Source of the DNA: Imbricaverruca yamaguchii
Taxonomy: Eukaryota; Arthropoda; Thecostraca; Neoverrucidae
Assembly (NCBI GenBank): GCA_034440575.1
Contig: JAOTOL010001615.1
Location: forward strand, 397,501-461,500
Direction: 5' to 3'
DNA length: 64,000 nucleotides
Shown: in pieces, positions 13,604 to 26,000 of the stretch
Numbering within the stretch: the stretch's first letter is position 1
How the letters are laid out: each line of letters opens with the position of its first letter
The notes under the pieces: generated by a model
Told to the model about the DNA's origin: nothing
Database searches by the model: none
What the model saw: only the letters and a program-made list of their open reading frames with translations
Program-made: the position numbers and the translations under genes

Positions 13604-13710
13604 GCGGCCGCCATATTGCCCCGCCTCTCTGCGCGCCCGCCATATTGCCCCGCCTCTCTGCGCGCCCGCGGCGGCCGCCATATTGCCCCGCCTCTCTGCA
13701 CGCCCGCCCT
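13604..13710. repeat. Three-copy GC-rich repeat just after the USP14 stop
   Basis: On the transcript strand each copy reads gcagagaggcggggcaatat followed by ggcgg. It contains an ATGGCGG (YY1-like) and a GGGGCGGG-type motif. The copies start within about 5 nt of the TGA, so they form the 3' UTR or a promoter for opposite-strand transcription. Confidence 0.8.
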
Positions 13711-14033
13711 TCACTGCTGCATGCTGTCTCCGTCCTTCTGCACGGCGGTGGCCGGCGCAGCCGTCGACGCCGACTGCGTCGGCTGCGTCGCCGGCGTCTC
13801 CTCGGGCAGTCGGCGCGGTCCGTAGAGCAGCACGTAGGCGCAGTGCCAGTCGCCGCCGCCAGACAGCTTGAGGATGTCATCCTCGGCGACTGGCGTTACA
13901 ATGTCGTCGTCGAACTTGACCCAGCCGGTGGCGAGCCGCACCCAGCCGACGTAGTGACCCGAGCTGCTGCTGCGCCCCTGGTGCGTCAGCACCGCCTGCA
14001 GCTGGTAGTAGCCAGAGTTGTTGCTGCCCACGT
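13711..14033 (-). CDS. USP14: USP14 terminal exon 9, catalytic His box and stop
   Basis: The exon encodes VGSNNSGYYQLQAVLTHQGR, the His box GHYVGWV, the KFDDD segment and LSGGGDWHCAYVLLYGPRR, then an Ala/Thr-rich tail ending DGDSMQQ and a TGA at 13713-13711. The acceptor is CTGTTGGCAG. Three copies of a GC-rich repeat with ATGGCGGC motifs follow the stop within a few bases. I found no clear poly(A) signal downstream. Confidence 0.95.
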
Positions 14034-17000
14034 CTGCCAACAGCAGCGGGCGCTCGGTCACACTGAGAAGACTCAAGTTTGTTTTTTGTTCATTATGATG
14101 TTCACGACGCCACTTATGCACATTCACGTATCGTGGCGCCGCCCACACTGTTCCGCGGGTGGGACACGGGATTGGGAAATGTCCCGAGCTGTGCCAGTGA
14201 TGAACCCGGAACATTTGGTACCCACAGTTCAACACCTTAACCACTCGACCAAACCCGCCCCGAGAATACTCGAGTGAGAAGACTCGAATTAAGACGCAAG
14301 GTGAGGATGGATAGCAACATCTTACAGCAAAAAGAGCGGACGAGGAAACACAGGAGAATACTCATCGGTAGATGTGTCAGTAAGGCTTTTGTAACGTCGT
14401 GTTTTTACCGCTAAAACCATAGATTCGAACAGTCGGCTATAGCTGATTTCATCCACCTGGTGACCTAATAGGATAAAACGTATATTACTTAAGTGTTTAA
14501 GCCACCTTGTCACGGAGATATATCAAAATAAAGCGCTGAAAAACGCATGCACTACTAAGATCAACTATCTATCATACAAAATGTCTTCAAGACGATGCTG
14601 GTGATGGATTGGAGTTGGTTGGTTGGCTGTTTTAGCTTCGGGCGCATCGACTGATGAATTGGTGTTGAGGGGCACTTCGACCGCCAGGGTCATTTTGCAC
14701 CCAGTCCAATCCACCATGCACATGCTACATTTTCTTCATAATAGCAAGAAACGCCCTTGTCATTGGATACTGGATGAAGGTTATGCTCACACAATACCTT
14801 AGACTTGCATCTTCCGTGCTAAGCTTCCCTCAAATGCGATGTGTGTTCAACCATACAGTTGCATCTGTCATTGAATAATGCCGATATGTAACATGTGTTT
14901 TGGTGAACCTTTCGTTCCACGACATCCGCATGACCATGTGGACCGTACGACTGATGTCCATATGACTGAGTTGAATACAAGTAAAGATGGAAACACTAAA
15001 AAGTCCTAAAGTACGAATGTCTGTTTGTGTATTGGGGTTTAGGGGCGCATCGACTGCGGTGGTCATGCAACAAAGTAAATTACGAATGTCAAAGTTGATA
15101 GGTCACAATGGAAATCATGTACTAAACTCATTTAATTTTACAAGGACATATCAGCTCCATTACGAATAAAAGCCTTGCATAGCATCCAGGTGGCATATCA
15201 TTCCTGCTTCGAAGGGCTTCCTATTGAACCGATTTCTCAGTGAAATCACCTGGTCTGCTACATGCAATGCGTCCTAATACGCGACAGTTTTACTTTGCAA
15301 AAAGCGTCTACTTTTGCATCTGTCAGTGTAGAGAAGTGCCCTGAAATAATTGCGAAATAGTGTGCATGGCTGCGAGACACTGGCAGTGGAACAGCTGCTT
15401 CAACAAAAATATAATCTGATGGACTGTGATCACAAACCACCATGTGCAGTGAAATGGACATAAACAGAGCTCCACCCTATGCGACAGATATTGCTATGGT
15501 TCAGCTGAATTACGCACAATACTTACCGGTGCCGTCTCTCCGGTCAGATCCTCACATCCCGTCTCGGGGGCGGTGGGGCGGTTAGTAACCCCCATCTAAA
15601 ATCCAAACTAAGCATCGTACGAAAACGACAGAGGTGTCACCGGAAAGCGCTCAACGAGTAGGGTCCGGATCCACCCCCAAAACAATTTCCCCCAAAAGTG
15701 ACGTCACCGGGGGGCTAGATCTTCACGACTTTTCACGACTTACATTATGTTTTGGCTCTGGGGAGTTCATTTTGGGGATATATGAGAAGAAAAAAAATGG
15801 AATGAGAAAAGGACAGCGAAATCGACCAGGGCCATATTTTTTCCCCCCGATTTTGTTTGGAAATTTAAAAATTTTGAGTTTTCAAGTTTTCTTTAATTTT
15901 CCTTTTCCAATGGGTAGAGCAGACCGAGAAACGTTGATGGAAGTCAAATTTCCCTAAAAAAAAGCTTACTTTGGCCGGAATCTTCTCTTTGAACTGCAAT
16001 TGACAAATATGCAAAATTTGCATGCAGTCAAAAACTAAAAAAATGCCAGTCGTACGTTTTGTTGCATCCCTAAAGATAAGCAAACGATGAAAGTTTCATT
16101 AAAATATCTGTATCCGTTAAGCGTGACGACTGGTTGAACTTTTTTGGAGGTGACCTCACTTGACCGTGACTAACTCGTTGACCCTAGATGACCTGACTTC
16201 AAAATTGTTGATGAGCATGCCAAATTTGTGTGGAAAAGGATATGCTAAATGTGGGCGCGCTGCCGCGTGCCGTTCGTCCAATATCCGCGAAAAACCTGAG
16301 GGGAGTGGTTGAAGACCCCCCGAGACGGGACGGGTTAGGACAGGGATGTGCCGGGTGTGTGTGCTGTGCTTGTGAGTGTGTATGTCCACCAGTACTATGT
16401 TCTCGTGGTATTGATGCATTTGTCGCGTACTCCACTTATGTGCAACTCCTTGCCACCCGAGCTGATGTGGCGTCCAGTACCGATCTTCGGTCACCACTTC
16501 CGGCGGAACCTGTCCAACGTGCCGCACGTGCCGGACTGATTTGCTGCTCGCCCACGTTATTTTTTATTTTGTTTTATTATGACATGCATAGCCACCGGTT
16601 TAGCCCTTTTGTGATTTTAACCTTTTCTACTCTGCTGTTTTATCTAATTGACGCGAGGCTGTAATAGCCACTAGTTCATTGTGGATTACCTCAATATAAA
16701 GTATGTGCCTGTGTCTGGTTGGCTATTTGGGGTTAGGGGCGCATCGACTGCTTCGGTCATACAGCGCTCATGTGCCTGTGTCTGTTTGTCCACCTTAGCA
16801 TTGTGGTTATTGGCTTACGATTTGGTAGCCTAGCGCTGCCAGCCTGAAACAAACACTGTTGTTGTTAAATAATGTGGTTACATGTGCGTGCTCGTTCTGT
16901 GATCCAGGACACGTCAATATAATGGTTTACGCCTCTCAAATGCGCCAATGCTGGACTAGGCTTTCCACGTACTTTTTCTGCTAGATCGATAATGGCTTTA

Positions 17001-20000
17001 TCGGCCTTTATTTTTCTATATAAGTATATAGAGGGGAGCAGTCACACAGCACAAGAATGCTGGATGTGGTGAAATGCTTCGCCTTCTAAATCATAAGAAT
17101 AGCAAAACGAAAACCAAAGTAACCGAAATATAACACGACATGAAGAAAGCATTTAATTTCATTGGTGGATGAAATTGCAGCATAGACGTAGACTCCACTG
17201 CAGTGGCGTAGACTCCACTGCAGTCTACGCCACCGCCACCCGAGGTCATGTCGGCGATGCGTATTGGCAAGCGGTCAGTTGTGCATTGACACTTCCCTGC
17301 GACAGGTGAGCTCCCTAGGACAGTCCAAGATTTGCGCGGTCGTGCGCTGTGGGGTGGGTCTGCCTTACTACACGGCATCGGTGGGATCGATGCTGTGGTT
17401 GAGCCCTGCCTGTGGTTGGACCATTCGTAGTGCGCCGGTAGGATCGGAGCATTGCGGGTGGACCAGCAGTGACGACAGGGAGCTGTCCGGGTGGGCTGGT
17501 GGCGTAGACTGCAGTTTCGGACCCGTTCACTGTGCGCCAGTGGAGTCGGGGCGCTACGCTAATTCACGATTAGAGAAAGGTGTTCGATCTAAGATTTGGA
17601 TTCCTGGCCATTTCCGTCGGTCAGTTACCATACAAGAACAGAATAGAACCAAACCGAGTTTTCACCGGCAAGGACTGATCATAGCAAGAATGAGTGCAAT
17701 AATATACAGATGAATGTATGAGCCGTGAGGCTCACGGCTCATCATGAGTCATCATCGCTCACGGCGTGAGCGATGATGACCAAGTGCCGCCAGTGAGTGT
17801 CACCAGTGAATGGTATGTACCAGTGTCACCAGTGAGTGTCACCAGTGAATGGTATGTACCAGTGTCACCAGTGAGTGTCATCAGTGAGTTCCGCCAGTGA
17901 GTATCACCAGTGAGTGTCACCAGTGAATGGTATGTACCAGTGTCACCAGTGAGTGTCACCAGTGAATGGTATGTACCAGTGTCACCAGTGAGTGTCATCA
18001 GTGAGTTCCGCCAGTGAGTATCACCAGTGAGTGTCACCAGTGAATGGTATGTACCAGTGTCACCAGTGAGTGTCACCAGTGAATGGTATGTACCAGTGTC
18101 ACCAGTGAGTGTCACCAGTGAATGGTATGTATCAGTGTCACCAGTGAGTGTCACCAGTGCATGGTATGTACCAGTGTCACCAGTGAGTGTCACCAGTGAA
18201 TGGTATGTACCAGTGTCACCAGTGAGTGTCACCAGTGAGTTCCGCCAGTGAGTATCACTAGTGAGTGTCACCAGTGAATGGTATGTACCAGTGTCACCAG
18301 TGAGTGTCACCAGTGAATGTTATGTACCAGTGTCACCAGTGAATGGTATGTACCAGTGTCACCAGTGAATGGTATGTACCAGTGTCACCAGTGAGTGTCA
18401 CCAGTGAGTGTCACCAGTGAGTGTCACCATTGAATGGTATGTACCAGTGTCACCAGTGAGTGTCACCAGTGAATGGTATGTACCAGTGTCACCAGTGAGT
18501 GTCACCAGTGAGTTCCGCCAGTGAGTATCACCAGTGAGTGTCACCAGTGAATGGTATGTACCAGTGTCACCAGTGAGTGTCACCAGTGAGTGGTATGTAC
18601 CAGTGTCACCAGTGAGTGTCACCAGTGAGTTACGCCAGTGAGTATCACCAGTGAGTGTCACCAGTGAATGGTATGTACCAGTGTCACCAGTGAGTGTCAC
18701 CAGTGAATGGTATGTACCAGTGTCACCAGTGAATGGTATGTACCAGTGTCACCAGTGAGTGTCACCAGTGAGTGTCACCAGTGAATGGTATGTACCAGTG
18801 TCAGCAGTGAGTGTCACCAGTGAGTGTCACCAGTGAGTGTCACCAGTGAATGGTATGTACCAGTGTCACCAGTGAGTGTCACCAGTGAATGGTATGTACC
18901 AGTGTCACCAGTGAGTTCCGCCAGTGAGTATCACCAGTGAGTGTCACCAGTGAATGGTATGTACCAGTGTCACCAGTGAATGGTATGTACCAGTGTCACC
19001 AGTGAGTGTCACCAGTGAGTGTCACCAGTGAATGGTATGTACCAGTGTCACCAGTGAGTGTCACCAGTGAATGGTATGTACCAGTGTCACCAGTGAGTGT
19101 CACCAGTGAGTTCCGCCAGTGAGTGTCACCAGTGAATGGTATCCAGGCCGGCGCCGTCACTCACCGTCCTCGAAACTGAAGGGTGCGTATTTGACCTCTG
19201 ACTTGTCTGTTGTCGCGGCGGCCTTGTCCTTGAGCCCGGCCGTCTCGGCCTGCAGGTCATCTCGCTGTTTGAACTTGGTCCGCATCGGCAGCAGCCGCTT
19301 CTGCAGCTCCTCTGAGCATAGCTCGTACGTGTCCAACACTAGCGGGAACTTGACATCCTTCAGAATCTTGGCGTTGACACCCTCCTTTTCCTGCAGCAAA
19401 TACGTAGATAGTTCAAAGTACATGGCGTACAGCACTTCTGAACCCATACCATAGAGCAAATCCTGCGCATGAGATACTTGAAACGCTTGGGTGGCGTTCA
19501 GGTGATATTAGTGAGGTGTGGTCACACAGAAAAGATCATAGTTGGTTCATCCAAGATTCCACACGAGCTCGAAACCCGATCGACCTACCACATGGAAAGC
19601 CACGTGCTTCCCACCAGATCGACCTGCCACATGGAAAGCCACGTGCTTCCCACCCGATCGACCTGCCACATGGAAAGCCACGTGCTTCCGACCCGACTCA
19701 CCTGCCACATGCAATACGTGAAGCCATAATTTTAGGACTTCATGCGCTAAATTCCAAACTCCTATACTCTGGATTTCTAGGTTCGAAATATGAAACCTGA
19801 ATACGTCGGGAACCAAACAACTTACATACAGCTTCATGTCAAACTGGCCCACCAATTAAAACCACAAACTGTCCCGCGCAAAGACCACGACGTATCCATG
19901 CCAGCTATAATGGACAATTACAACATGCGGCCGGGACCGGCTGACGAGCGGACACCAGGGAGGCGCGGCTCGGTTGATCCGCCTGCTGTGGTAATGGGAG

Positions 20001-23000
20001 GCCCTTGGCTCAACTCTCTCCCGGGACAGACTGTTCATCGGCCGGCTCCTACTCGGAAGATGGCAGTAACTGCGTAACAATTCGCTGTGCCACTGTATTA
20101 GCGCTGGCCGACCGGCGCCCACGGCATCGGCCTATAGGCATGATCTGCCTCTAAACAGATCATTCGGCACAGTGACACGTCACGAGGGCACCACCTCGCC
20201 TCGTGACACCGGAGCAGCCTTCTGTTCGCCGGAGCCGAGAAGTCGGCCCAGTCACGCCGGCTGCACGTGCTATGGCGGGAAGCACGATCGCAAGTGAGTG
20301 TTCGGGACTGCCTGAAAATGGTGACGAAAACCGAAATCCACACGTATGGGACCCAAGAATATCGACATAAAGTGAAGGAAGGTCGACGATAATATCAGTT
20401 GATTGCCACCCGAAGGCGCAGAGGCCGACAGCCGCGCTCAATGGTAGTGTGGCACTACAAACGGAAAAGGGGCAACCAGAAGCAGTCAAAGAAAAGAGGC
20501 CACCAAACACCCGGAGGGAATCAAGAAAAATGGTGACTATCCATCACGGCGTACGGAGCACCGCTCCCAGTCTTTGCTGAGCCGTCGTTGTAACGTTCGC
20601 AGATTTAACGCCAGAGATCGGTTGGTGATTTTGGTATCAGTGCAAGTAAGCCGCAACGACTATTATCCGTTCAGAATGCTAGGTCATTAAAGGGAGCCCT
20701 GGGTTCATCCTGGGTTGCACAGTTGAATTTGACCTGAACCGTAAAACCATCGAGGCACTTTCGCTCTTTCGAACGGTATGCTTAGTCTTTTTCTCTAACT
20801 TGGCCCTGTTACCTCGCAATTTGCTTTCCCAAGCTATTCCAGGTGACGGCAAGATTATTGTCGGGCTACCCCAGTTCACATTCTCGGTATTAGTACAGTT
20901 TTTCAGTGTCGTTAGTGTAGTTAGCTTTCGAGTTGTTCCTACCACGAAAACAACAGCATCATTGTGTGAACATAGTGATGTCAAGCATCGTCTATATATA
21001 TATATATACAGTGTCCTAAAATTACTTCACCATTAACTGTGTGGATGAAGAAAGAAGGTGCTTGGGAATAATGAAAGATTGGAAGAAAATAAAGGATCGC
21101 CACTTAATGATTAAAAAAGCGGAATGCCTTTCACTTCAGTCACATGCATTTTACATTATTTAGCAGTCGTGTGTATAATGACTGCCCACACATGTGGCAA
21201 AATGGTAAAAACCTAAGACAAGGATGAAATAGCACAATTCCATTAACTGTGAATTTCCAGGCCACATGGTCAATTATTTTACACTGTATATATATATATA
21301 TATCAGGTGTTAATAGACTCGAGATACCTGGCCCCTACCGCCTTTTTGGTTGGTTGGTTATTTGGGCTCAGGGGCGCATCGGCTGCGATGATCGGAGTTG
21401 TCTGTTGCATTGGTTATCGCATAGCCTTGCGTCAGCGTATCAATGTGTGCAGCTGAATACTCCGTCTGTTCTAGTGTTGACTCATCGTGTGTTCCAGCAT
21501 CGACACCAAGTGGACTAACGATAAACACACTATATAATGTGAGGCATTGATGTTGCAGACTCCGAGGTCGCACTATATCGCTATCAACAATTACTCCGTG
21601 CCAAACACCCCTTGAATGTGCTTCTCGAAAATGGTTCCCAACTGAGGTAGTACCTTTGAGGGAAGTTCATTACCGTCTGTGGTACCCAAAGGCGAACGAT
21701 TTCCTGACAGAAACAAGACCAGCTGCACGCCAGGCGAGGTGCGCAGGCGTACACCTAGCGCCGGCATATTGCTGCAATGTTGTAGACTGCCTGCAGATTA
21801 CTGTTATATTGTAGACTACCCGCAAATTACTGTTTTGTTGTAGACCGCTCGCAGATATCTGCTATGTTGTAAACCGCTCGCAGATTACTGTTATATTGTA
21901 GACTGACCGCCCGATGGGGGACGGAGGGAGATAACTAATGCTGCAGACCAAGCCTGACAACAGACAAGCTATCGTCCGGCAGATGGCGGCACAGACAGCC
22001 GAGCGGATTGTCCCGATGTGGGGGGGGGGGGAGATATATTGATTGATTATTTGGGCTTAGGGGCGCATCAACTGCTAATGGTTATGTAGCGCCCATATCT
22101 CACTTTTCACAATATTTTGTTTATCAGGATGGGTCTATTTGTAGGATGGATATATTATGTGTAGCTGAACAGCCGATATATACCGATATAGTTGTCCTGT
22201 TTAGACAATCCCCGAGTTGTCACCCAGAAATGTGAACCGAAGTGACGCCTTCGTTCCACCGTGAAGTTGGGGCAAGAAAACAGTATGTGGCTAACAGTCG
22301 TATGTGAACCGCATCGGGAACAGTGTGGCTTCGCCTCCCTCCTCAGAACCTAACCATGCGTTGCACATGTGTGCCCTGTGCGCAGGCGTGCCAGAATCAT
22401 CTCTTCTCGCCTACATTTTTTTCAGCCATGACGTCCACTGTGACAGAACTGGTTTTATGGATCGAAGTTTGTTTAAAACCTGTTGATTCCAGCTTTCTTG
22501 CCACTTTCCTTCGTGAAAGGCATTTACTTTTGAGTAGTAATCTCTGGCGGGAAGGGGCAAGGCTCGAGTCCTATGATTCGATTGCGCGGCACGCTTGGCA
22601 GCAGCGTCGGTCAGCTCATTTCCGGTGATGCCGGTATGGCTCGGTATTCAACAGAGTATAATCCTCTTACCTGCTTTGCCCAATTCCGTCAATCGCACTA
22701 TGATATCTTGAGCGAACTGGTTTGATGGGTGCATGGACTGAAGAATCCTAAGGCTACTCAACGAATCAGTTATAATGAGATGTAGGGCTTCACCTCCAAC
22801 CTCAATAAAACGTAAGGCATTAATGATCGCAACCAACTCAGCAGTGTACACAGAAGCATGCTGCGGTAGGCTCCACGATCTCGTTGTTCGACATACGAAT
22901 GCACACCCAGCTCCATTGAGTTAGTTAGCTATTTGAGTTTTAAGGGTGCTTCCAAGATAGCATGATCATTTGGCGCCCATATCTTTCAATTCAGCGTTTC

Positions 23001-26000
23001 AGTGAGCTATGCCGACATTACAGGCGCTACCGGGGTGAGCAGATGGACTGAAAGCCTATCGCTCTCAAAAAGCGGAATATGTTCCCAGAATTAACTATGT
23101 CTGAGTCATCAGCCAGTGCATCACGATATGTAATCAAACGTGTAGTATTTCGGTAGAACAACCTTCGCTCTGCGGAGAAGTGCTCGCACGAGAAAAGTAC
23201 GTGGCGTACGGGGAGAGAGAGATAACTTATGCTGTAGACCGAGCCTGACAATAGCCAGGCCATTGGCCGGCAGGTGGAGACAGAGGGCAGAGGCAGCCAA
23301 GAAGATTGTCCTGACGGGGAAGGGGGCAGCGGCTGGTCACCTTGTAGAAGAACCTGACCAGCTGCACCGTCAGGTAGGCGGGCAGCCGACTGATGCGGTT
23401 TGTTTTGCTGTACGAGGCGTCCCGGTCCAGCAGCTGGGATCGCTTTGTCAGCTGCTCCTGCAATCTCTGCCGGGCAAAAGCGCCGCCTGGTCAGTTAGTT
23501 AGTTATTAGGGCTTTAGGGCGCATCGACTGCGTTGGTCATACAGCGCCCAGTGGTCACAGTTTGGAGTACCCAGCTAGCTGGAGGCTGAGCTGGTACGCG
23601 ACACTGGCACATCCTGGTCAACTGGGCGCATGGGACAGGGGAACGGCAATGGTACACGGTGATCACAAGTTACGCATACTAGGGAGACACGGTACAGGTA
23701 CGCAGACTACGGAGACACGATACACGTACACATAGTAGGAAGACACGGTACAGGTACGCAGACTAAGGAGACACGATACACGTACGCATACTAGGGAGAC
23801 ACGGTGCAGGTACGCATACTAAGGAGACACGATACACGTCCGCATACTAGGGATTGATTGATTATTTGGGCTTAAGGGCGCGCCGACTACAAGGTCATTT
23901 AGTGCCCATCCGCATACTAGGGAGACACGGTGCACGTACGCAGACTAAGGAGACACGATACACGTACGCATACTAGGGAGACACGGTGCAGGTACGCAGA
24001 CTAAGGAGACACGGTACAGGCACGCATATTAAATAGACATGATAGAGGCACGCGGACTAAGGAGACACGGTGCAGGTTACACAGACTAAGGAGACACGGT
24101 ACAGGTACGATGGACAGTCGGTGTCCCGATACAGATTGGCCGATTATGTGCATTGGGTGGCGACATTGCATTGACATTGTTGTCGGAAACTGCCGGAGTA
24201 CTGGAGGCACGGCGGTACGCCACAGCCACACGTCGCGTACGCATGACGAGAACCAGGAGCCGGTATAACGACCTGTCAGCCACATGTGACAGCGGACGGA
24301 ATGAGAAGAGGAGGGGCGATAGCACACCACTGAGCTCGAGGAGCCGGCCAGTGATTCTGGGCTGGGACGATTCAGTGATTCTGGGCACAGCGACGCTACA
24401 ATGATCGATCAGGGTGACGCAACACAGTACATCGCTAGCGGACAGAAAACAACATGGGACGCTACTGAGGCAGAATGGTCCGTCGTGGCACCGGGTAGAG
24501 AAACGGCGCCGGGAGCAGCGGTAAGCTATGCATACTGAACACGGGAAGTTTTCACGTCCACCACCAGTGTTCCCATTGGAAACACTGGTGGTATCAACTG
24601 GCAAGTTAGTTAGTTATTTGGGTTTTGGGGCGCCTCGAGCATAAATCGTGATCATTTAGCGCCCACAACGTTGAGTTAGCATGCTAAAGTCCTATAGTGT
24701 TACCGATGGGAGTATATGGACTGAAATCCTATCGCTCGTAGGTACCTGAAAATACTGCCAGAATGAATTACTTCCGAGTCATCTGCTATAATGCCTCGAT
24801 ATGCTAAATATCCGACACCATTTCCGAAAAATAACCTTCGCTCCCTTGAAGTGTTTGCACGGGAAGAGCACGTGTCGCATTGTAAGGGCTTCTGGACAGC
24901 GATGGCACTTGGGCCTCTCTTTCCCGCAGAAGAGGTATTGGATTGGATTGGAGTTTAGGGGCGCGTCGACATCTAGGGTAATTTTGCGCCCATAACTGAA
25001 TTGTAATCAATTTACGGTATTGATATCATAGCTTGCTATCCATCTTCACGGGTGGGGGTATATTACGTCAAGGCGAGCTTGTCGAATGAACATAAGAATA
25101 TTCCCAGACGCCACGACCTCAGAGTCTTCCCTATTAGGATAAGTAAGTCAACCGTCATTGAGTCGGTGTTCAACCGTCCTAGAATCTGGCGTCGTAGAGG
25201 ATCGAGCAGTGTACAGCCAACTGAAACATGGTACACGGTAAGCGGGTTAGAACAGTGCGGACATAGGGGACGGTCATCACCAGTAAGCATATAACTGTGT
25301 GTTGCGAAGGTATGGCCTATTCTCAATCGGCAGAGTATTACTTCTTCCCGGCGTTTGGTTCGCAGAGGAGGTATTGGTGAGTGGCGTGTGTGTGGCCAGT
25401 TCGCAATCTACATAGAGTCACCTCGTCATTCCTGGATCTGAGATAGCATGAAGACCAGTCTCCAAGGTGTGGTTTTATTGCACGCAGCTTATTGTTCAAC
25501 TGTACGTTCCAACTCCCATGCCACTTAGAATTCATACGTGATGTGATCACAGATATGTGATCCATGGCAGGAAGTGGAAGAACACGTGTTGGGGGTCTCT
25601 GAGCTGCCCATTTCGCTGCGGAATCGGCTCGCACATTTCCACAAATTCCGACATGGCTCGGAACCCAGCACAAACAGATGCTTTTTCCGTCACGTTCCAG
25701 AGTAGTGAGACGTGTCAGAATGTCAATCAATAGTGTCGGTAGGGCAAAATTATGTAAGTGCCAAAAGGCTACTGAGAGAGTCAGACATATGAAACATCTT
25801 CTGACACCTTGATGAAGGAAAGCGCATTAATTATTGCGATCAGCTCGCAAGTATACACTGAAGCATGTATGGGTAGGGTAAACGATCGAACAGAAGCACC
25901 ACACACGAAAGCACATCCCGCTCCGGTGTTGTTCTTGGATCCATCAGTAAACATTTGTGCATATCTCTGATATGTATCTAAGTGCTCTAGTGCTTGCATG

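Noticed and set aside
17759..18700. MTLTGDTGTYH-type repeat proteins
   Set aside because: They come from a short-unit minisatellite in a USP14 intron, with equal openness in other frames.
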